Positions 1 through 8,237 of a stretch of 8,237 nucleotides of DNA are shown here, in pieces (positions within the stretch are counted from its first letter, which is position 1; each line of letters opens with the position of its first letter). Both the position numbers and the translations under genes were made by a program. The stretch covers positions 1-8,237 of the forward strand of contig DAIDTN010000138.1 in the NCBI GenBank assembly GCA_027457185.1, written 5' to 3'. This DNA comes from Burkholderiales bacterium. Its GTDB lineage: Bacteria > Pseudomonadota > Gammaproteobacteria > Burkholderiales > SG8-39. Below the pieces are notes generated by a model. That model did no database searches. It was not told the DNA's origin and worked only from the letters and a program-made list of their open reading frames with translations.

Positions 1-306
1 CCGGTGCAGGTCGACGAAATTCGGGATCTGGCCGTTTGCTGCCTGATGCGCAGCGAGCGTCGCGAGCCCGGTCGCCGCCTCGCGCGCGAGCAAAGCGTCG
101 CCCGAAAGCGCCATGCCGATCGCGCATATCGCGGCGTCGCGCCCGAAGATCGAGGTATAGCTGCGCGAATCGGCACGCGCGCCCGGGGTCGCGGCAAGAA
201 TACCTTGCGGCGAAAGATTGGTGCGCAGCAGTTCCAGCGATTTCTGCCGACAGGTCTCGATGAGCGCGTCGTTCTCGGACGGGAACTGTGCGATGGGTGT
301 AGTCAT
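1..306 (-). CDS. Partial glycosidase, probable glycogen-debranching-type (alpha/alpha)6 glucosidase, N-terminal fragment
   Basis: Only the first 102 codons lie in the window; the frame is open to the left edge. The visible protein starts MTTPIAQFPSEND, followed by a helix (about residues 10-30) and a segment with Tyr-Thr-Ser-Ile-Phe-Gly-Arg-Asp-Ala near residue 55. An aromatic-x-Gly/Ile-Arg-Asp motif at the front of a helical-hairpin barrel is typical of six-hairpin glycosidases such as amylo-alpha-1,6-glucosidases and neutral invertases. The catalytic acids would lie outside the window, so substrate cannot be read. Its place 28 bp after malQ and third in the glgX-malQ run favours a role in trimming glycogen or maltodextrin. 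The ATG at 304-306 is the first in frame after the malQ stop; only a weak purine-rich stretch precedes it, so translation may depend on read-through from malQ. The family assignment is inference from a short fragment. Confidence 0.6.
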   Translation of the reverse strand, partial: MTTPIAQFPSENDALIETCRQKSLELLRTNLSPQGILAATPGARADSRSYTSIFGRDAAICAIGMALSGDALLAREAATGLATLAAHQAANGQIPNFVDLHR

Positions 307-334
307 GTGCGCGCCTGGGCTTGCAAACGAAGGT

Positions 335-2544
335 TCAGCCGCCGGTCGCGGCAGACGGCCGCAGCGCCGCGAGCGAGCTAGCGAGTTCGGCGAAGCCCTC
401 GTCTTCGGGCCAGCGCTCCAGCGCGAGGGGCAGCTTGCGCTGCCAGTTCGGGTGCTCGCCGGTGGTGCCGGGGAGGTTCATCTGCTCGCGCATGCCGAGC
501 ACGTCCTCGGGCTGCACCACCAGCACGCGCGCGGGGCTGCGCGCGAGGAAGGCGTGAATCTGCAGCATCAATGCGCGCGTCATCTGCGGCAACGACGCGG
601 GATCCGCGCTCGCACCCTGCGGCAGCAGCCCTTCGCGCTCCAGCGCATGCAGCAGCCGCGCGCGGTCCTGCACGCGCGCGAGCGCTTGCTTCTCCCGCAC
701 TTCCTCGCTCGGGTACAGTCCAATCTCCTGGCGCAGCGCGAGGTCGCGTCCTTCCCAGAACGCGGCGAGCGTGGGCAGATCGTGCGTCGTCGCCGTGACC
801 AGGGCGTCCTCCGGGTATTCGGCCGGGCTCTTGAACTCACCCGAATGCTGCCGTTCGAACAGCAGCACGCGATAGGAAAGCACGCCAACGCGCGCGAGCG
901 TCGCGCGGACTTCGTCCGGCACCGTGCCCAGATCTTCGCCGATCACCATGCAGCGGTTGCGATGGCTCTCCAGTGCGACGATGCCCACCAGATCCTCGAA
1001 CGGGTAGCGCACGTAGCCGCCGTCGCGCGGCTCGCCACCCTGCGGCACCCAGAATAGCCGCGCCAGCGCCATCACGTGGTCGATGCGCAATGCGCCGGCG
1101 TGGCGCATGTTGGCGCGCAGCGTGGCGACGAAGGGCGCATAGGCCGCGGCACGCAGCCGCTCCGGCGCAAGCGGCGGCAGCCCCCAGTCCTGGCCGCGCA
1201 GGTTGAAATCATCCGGCGGCGCGCCCACGCTCGCCGCGATTGCGTACAGATCCTGGTTGGCCCAGGCTTCCGCGCCGCCGCGATCGACCGATACCGCAAG
1301 GTCCTGGTACAAGCCCACGCCCAGGCCCAGTTCCGCGGCGCGCCGGCCGACGACGGCAAGCTGCAATTCAGCCTGCCATTGCAGGTATTCGTAGAACTCG
1401 ATGCGTTCGGCCTGCGCTGCGGCGAAGCGCGCGCCCGCGGGCGCGACGGGGTCGCGATACGCCTCGGGCCAGACCGGCCAGCCCCAGACCTGCGGGTCCT
1501 CGCGGTGAAAGTGCTCCTGCAGCGCTTCGAACAGGCAATGCCGCCTGAGCGCAGGGCCGTGCTCAGTCTGGTGGGCGCGAAAGGCGCGTGCGCGCGGCGT
1601 GCCGCGCTCGAGGTGGTGCCGGCGGAAATGCGCGTAGCAGCGCTCGAGCAGCGGCAGCTTGACCTCGGCGACGCCGGCGTAGTCCACCAGATCGGCATCG
1701 CGCAGCGCCTGCAGGCGCGACTGGAACCCGGGTGTGCGCGACTGCGAGCGCGCCTCCCCGCACTCGCTGAAGTCTGGAACCGCCTCTACGTCGAGGTAAA
1801 GCACATTGACGAAGCAGCGCGACGAAGGGCTGTAAGGGCTTGCGTGCTCGGGGTTGTGCGGGTACAGCGCATGCAGCGGATTGACCCCGACGATGTCCGC
1901 GCCGCGCGCGCCCCATTGCGCGAGCAAGGTCGCCAGATCGGTGAAATCGCCCATGCCCCAGTTGCGCTCGGAACGCACCGCGTACAGCTGCACCGCCGCG
2001 CCCCAGATACGGCCGTTGTTTTCGACGGCAAGCGGGCGGTAGCAGCGGGCGGGGACGACGACAAAGCTCGTTTCGCCCAGCGTGACGCCATCGCGCAGGA
2101 GCGCGAGGCGATGGTAGCCGCAGGACACGGCGAGCTGCAGTGCGACGTCGCGCGCGACGAAGCGCTCGCCGTCGGGCTTTGCGGTTTCGACGAGATTCGG
2201 GGACGCGGTGTCGAACGTACCTTCATGGCGCGCACCGTTCTCCTCGGTGAGGCGCCAGGCGAGCGCCGCATTCGCCGCATCGGCGGAGAGATTCAGGCGC
2301 ACGCTCCATGGCCCTGCCTGCTCGCGCACCACGATCACCGGCGGGAGCACGCCGCGCAGGCGATCGAGTTCCGCTGCGCAGATCGCGGCTTCGACCTCCT
2401 GCGGCGTGCGTGCGTGCACGCCCAGCGCGCCGAGCAGCGCGCTGAGGCTGGCATCGGGCACGGTGTGGCGCTGGCCCCAGATATCGTAATAATCGGGAGC
2501 GATAGCGTGGATAGCGCCGAGGCGTTCGAGGGCTTCGCGCTCGT

Positions 2545-2548
<4 letters not shown>
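335..2548 (-). CDS. malQ: 4-alpha-glucanotransferase (amylomaltase, GH77)
   Basis: This cytoplasmic enzyme of 737 aa moves maltodextrin segments between 4-linked glucans, releasing glucose from short oligosaccharides. An N-terminal accessory region (about residues 1-170), as in the long enterobacterial type, precedes the GH77 barrel, which begins near AVQLYAVRSERNWGMGDF (185-202). Other family hallmarks are the substrate loop SPYSPSSRCFVN (237-248), the nucleophile region ALRIDHVMAL with Asp490, the acid/base motif GEDLGTVP with Glu538, the TTHDLPT motif with Asp590, and the C-terminal NLPGTTGEHPNWQRK signature (691-705). All three catalytic acids are present, so the gene looks functional. 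The frame continues 44 codons further upstream inside glgX, but the ATG at 2546-2548 is preferred: its product MNEREALERLGAI matches the usual N-terminus, AGGA stands 8 nt before it, and it overlaps the glgX stop as ATGA, implying translational coupling. Confidence 0.96.
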
Positions 2549-4680
<2,132 letters not shown>

Positions 4681-4718
4681 GCTCGAAGCCTTATGGAGTA
4701 CATGCCGGTGCAAATAGC

Positions 4719-4739
4719 GCGGCGCGGTGGGCGCGCCGC
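4719..4739 (-). repeat. GC-only hairpin in the presumed glgX 5' leader
   Basis: GCGGCGCG and CGCGCCGC form a perfect 8-bp inverted repeat around a 5-nt loop. On the glgX strand it falls between the TATAAT element and the start codon, ending 38 nt before the ATG. No T-tract follows on either strand, so it is not a standard intrinsic terminator. It could stabilise or attenuate the leader RNA; in DNA this GC-rich it might also be chance. Confidence 0.4.
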
Positions 4740-4773
4740 TGTCGCGTGCCCCCGGCCGGCTCGTGGTGCCTGG

Positions 4774-4779
4774 ATTATA
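4774..4779 (-). promoter_or_regulatory. Candidate -10 element for the glgX-malQ operon
   Basis: The minus strand reads a perfect TATAAT here, conspicuous in a GC-rich surround. It would start transcription near 4767 and give a leader of about 87 nt before glgX. No good -35 hexamer lies 16-18 bp upstream (the stretch is GC-only), so an activator or a different promoter would be needed if this one is real. Confidence 0.45.
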
Positions 4780-4864
4780 GGGCAGTTGGAGTCAGGCGGC
4801 CCCTGCCCGCCTTCGCGCATGCCGCCGCGCTGCCGCGCGTGAACCAACCGGTTTGCCCGCCGCC

Positions 4865-4896
4865 GCGTCGGTGCTCGCATGGTTCGCCACCGACGC
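4865..4896. repeat. Perfect 9-bp inverted repeat in the divergent control region
   Basis: GCGTCGGTG (4865-4873) and CACCGACGC (4888-4896) are exact reverse complements separated by 14 bp. Arm centres lie about 23 bp apart, roughly two helical turns, which would suit a dimeric or tetrameric DNA-binding protein. It could equally form a hairpin in RNA. No T-tract follows. It sits about 90 bp upstream of the candidate glgX -10 and just left of the FNR-type site. Confidence 0.35.
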
Positions 4897-4921
4897 CGGA
4901 GTAGCGGCAGCGCGCCTGCTA

Positions 4922-4935
4922 TTGATGGATATCAA
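4922..4935 (+). promoter_or_regulatory. Perfect FNR/Anr-type binding site
   Basis: TTGATGGATATCAA matches the FNR-family consensus TTGAT-N4-ATCAA at all ten defined positions. Its centre lies between 4928 and 4929. With the extended -10 at 4958-4963 and a start at about 4970, the centre falls at -41.5, the standard position for class II activation by FNR, Anr or Dnr. The same spacing replaces the missing -35 hexamer. FNR is the oxygen-sensing iron-sulphur regulator; related family members sensing nitric oxide or other signals use the same box, so the exact regulator is not fixed by sequence. Confidence 0.75.
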
Positions 4936-4954
4936 CAGCCGGCGCCGGCGCAAG

Positions 4955-4970
4955 TGTTATGTTTTCCACA
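4955..4970 (+). promoter_or_regulatory. Extended -10 promoter and predicted start site for the 74-aa gene
   Basis: TGTTATGTT fits the extended -10 form TGn-TATnnT, with hexamer TATGTT at 4958-4963. Transcription would begin at about A4970, giving a 23-nt leader. The region 17 bp upstream (near 4935-4940) has no -35 likeness, as expected for an activator-dependent class II promoter with the FNR-type box overlapping -35. Confidence 0.6.
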
Positions 4971-4992
4971 GGCTGGAATACGGGGAAGGGCT

Positions 4993-5217
4993 ATGTTCAA
5001 TCTTGAGGTCGGACAGGAACTGGAATTTATCGAGCCGGCGACTGCGGACGATCTGGTAATACCCAAAGGCACGCGCGTGCGCGTGGGCGCCATCATGTCG
5101 GAAGTGCAGGAGTCGAAGGTCACCCTCGTTGTTCACGGCAGACAATTGCCGGAGACTTTGACCGTGGACCGGCATATCGTCACGCTGCATTGCCGGCCGG
5201 TTCAACAGCCGAAATAA
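4993..5217 (+). CDS. Conserved-looking 74-aa small protein of unknown function
   Basis: I do not recognise a named family. The product starts MFNLEVGQELEFIEPATADD and ends with RPVQQPK. Alternating hydrophobic residues (RVRVGAIM, KVTLVV, HIVTLHC) predict a compact, mostly beta-stranded soluble domain with no signal peptide or membrane helix. It has one cysteine (residue 67), so no metal site is evident. The ATG at 4993 follows a purine-rich GGGGAAGGG (4982-4990) and a well-formed FNR-type class II promoter, which strongly supports this start over a frame extension to 4879 that would run through the promoter. It is the only plus-strand gene in the window and stands alone, convergent with the membrane protein gene. 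Expression is predicted to rise when oxygen is low. It could be a small regulator or stress protein, but nothing in the sequence settles this. Confidence 0.8.
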   Translation: MFNLEVGQELEFIEPATADDLVIPKGTRVRVGAIMSEVQESKVTLVVHGRQLPETLTVDRHIVTLHCRPVQQPK

Positions 5218-5236
5218 GCGCTGCCTCGCGCGCCGA

Positions 5237-5260
5237 CCGTCGAGCGCGTCACGCTCGCGG
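5237..5260. terminator. Possible bidirectional hairpin between convergent genes
   Basis: CGAGCG (5241-5246) pairs with CGCTCG (5252-5257) around a 5-nt loop. CCG (5237-5239) and CGG (5258-5260) extend the stem with one bulged T. It sits in the 44-bp gap between the two convergent stop codons, where a shared terminator is expected. There is no T-tract on either strand, so it is at best a weak intrinsic terminator. Confidence 0.3.
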
Positions 5261-5261
5261 G

Positions 5262-5945
5262 CTAATCGCCATCGTCCTTCTTCTCCCTCGGCCACCAGCG
5301 GTCGATAATTTCCGCCGCGGCGTCCTTTCCGCCGAGGCCGAAGGCGAGCGCCAGCGCGAACACCACGCCGGCCAGGATGATGAGAAAGCTCTGCCGCACG
5401 ATGTCCCCGCCCACGTTGACCTGGTCCAGCGCAATCAGCACGACGAACGTCATGATGGCGTACTGCGCCAGCTTGCCCAGCACCTCGGCGTCCTGGATGG
5501 CGATGTTTTTGCAGTAGGTGACCACCGCGTTGCCGACGAAGCGCGCGAAGTACGCGCCGAACGCAAGGATCAGCAGGGCCACGATGACCTTGGGCACGAA
5601 CAGGACGATCTGGCCCAGCAGTCCGGTGATGTAGGTGAGCCCCATGCCGTTGAAGCCGATGATCAGGGCGGCCAGGATCACCAGCCAGTAGATGAGCAGC
5701 CCCAGGATCCTGGTGGTGTCGGACTCGACGCCGCCCTGATGCAGGAACCCGTCCAGGCCGGCGCGCTCGGTGAGGACGTTGAAGTTGACCGCACGCAAGG
5801 CTTTTTCGGTCGCAAACATCGCGAACTTGGCCAGCAGCCAGCCTGCGATCAGCACCGCGATGGCGAGCGCGAGCTTGGGCAGGAAGCCGGCGATCTGCAC
5901 CAGGAACGCCCGCACCGGTTCGAGCATGATGTCGACTTTTTCCAT
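5262..5945 (-). CDS. Small MscS-related membrane protein (CmpX-like, conserved TM-helix repeat)
   Basis: The 227-aa product has about five hydrophobic segments: residues 20-44, 80-100, 108-137, 159-177 and 183-205. The last runs through QSFLIILAGVVFALALAFGLGGKDAAAEIID, which resembles the pore-lining helix of MscS channels and the short linker after it. The protein then stops in a charged tail (PREKKDDGD). The beta and alpha/beta cytoplasmic domains of true MscS are absent. This architecture fits the small inner-membrane proteins with the TM_helix repeat, such as CmpX, rather than full mechanosensitive channels; a role in osmotic or envelope stress is inferred. The start at 5943-5945 has AGGAGG 4 nt upstream. 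It lies 33 bp after the trehalose synthase-maltokinase gene on the same strand, probably co-transcribed. The symbol is left empty because orthology to cmpX is not certain. Confidence 0.85.
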   Translation of the reverse strand: MEKVDIMLEPVRAFLVQIAGFLPKLALAIAVLIAGWLLAKFAMFATEKALRAVNFNVLTERAGLDGFLHQGGVESDTTRILGLLIYWLVILAALIIGFNGMGLTYITGLLGQIVLFVPKVIVALLILAFGAYFARFVGNAVVTYCKNIAIQDAEVLGKLAQYAIMTFVVLIALDQVNVGGDIVRQSFLIILAGVVFALALAFGLGGKDAAAEIIDRWWPREKKDDGD

Positions 5946-5949
5946 ATAG

Positions 5950-5955
5950 CCTCCT
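5950..5955 (-). promoter_or_regulatory. Strong Shine-Dalgarno site of the MscS-related gene
   Basis: The minus strand reads AAGAGGAGG, containing the full AGGAGG core, 4 nt before the ATG at 5945. It is the best ribosome binding site in the window and fixes this start over the in-frame ATG six codons downstream. Confidence 0.75.
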
Positions 5956-5978
5956 CTTGAATGCGTCGCTCTTTCCGT

Positions 5979-8237
<2,259 letters not shown>

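Larger units (their letters stand above)
4681..4992. other. Divergent intergenic region between glgX and the 74-aa gene
   Basis: These 312 bp hold no convincing gene. The left two thirds are very GC-rich and contain a TATAAT on the glgX strand and a hairpin in the presumed glgX leader. The middle has a 9-bp inverted repeat. The right end is abruptly more AT-rich and carries an FNR-type palindrome followed by an extended -10 for the rightward gene. Short open frames across this stretch have no ribosome binding site and merely extend frames of the flanking genes. Confidence 0.7.

Noticed and set aside
4711..4713. TTG as the glgX start
   Set aside because: It adds 11 residues without a ribosome site; the ATG at 4678-4680 has AAGG at proper spacing and the expected N-terminus.
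4719..4739. Hairpin as an intrinsic terminator
   Set aside because: No T-tract on either strand, and no gene ends close by.
4922..4935. FNR-type box as a direct control site of glgX
   Set aside because: It lies about 160 bp upstream of the candidate glgX start site, and no -10 element is found on that strand at -41.5 or -61.5 spacing from it.
4879..4992. N-terminal extension of the 74-aa protein
   Set aside because: The extra 38 codons run through the FNR-type box and promoter, and lack the composition of the rest of the protein.

Overview
The window is a GC-rich bacterial chromosome segment. Codon use and protein style look like a beta- or gammaproteobacterium, most likely beta; this is an inference, as no rRNA or other marker gene is present. 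Almost everything visible concerns storage alpha-glucan and trehalose metabolism. No RNA genes, insertion sequences, CRISPR arrays or phage genes are apparent.

Layout, left to right. Positions 1-306 (minus) hold the first 102 codons of a probable six-hairpin glycosidase related to glycogen-debranching glucosidases, cut by the window edge. Positions 335-2548 (minus) are malQ, 4-alpha-glucanotransferase. Positions 2545-4680 (minus) are glgX, glycogen debranching enzyme, joined to malQ by an ATGA stop/start overlap. Transcription therefore runs glgX, malQ, glycosidase as one probable operon. Positions 4681-4992 are a divergent intergenic region. It carries a TATAAT element pointing toward glgX, a GC-only hairpin in the glgX leader, a 9-bp inverted repeat, and a perfect FNR-type palindrome placed exactly for a class II activated promoter pointing right. 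That promoter faces a 74-aa small protein of unknown function (4993-5217, plus). A short hairpin-bearing gap separates it from a convergent pair read on the minus strand: a five-helix, MscS-related membrane protein without the usual cytoplasmic domain (5262-5945), and upstream of it the long C-terminal part of a fused trehalose synthase-maltokinase (5979-8237, start beyond the right edge).

How the genes fit together. In the known TreS/maltokinase/GlgE route, trehalose and maltose are interconverted by TreS, the fused kinase makes maltose 1-phosphate, and GlgE (not in this window) extends alpha-glucan with it. GlgX removes branches and MalQ rearranges the released maltodextrins, with the partial glycosidase a likely further trimming enzyme. 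The small membrane channel-like protein beside TreS suggests a link to osmotic stress, since trehalose is an osmolyte. The most notable non-textbook signal is the FNR-type promoter of the 74-aa gene, which predicts induction under oxygen limitation in the middle of a carbon-reserve locus.
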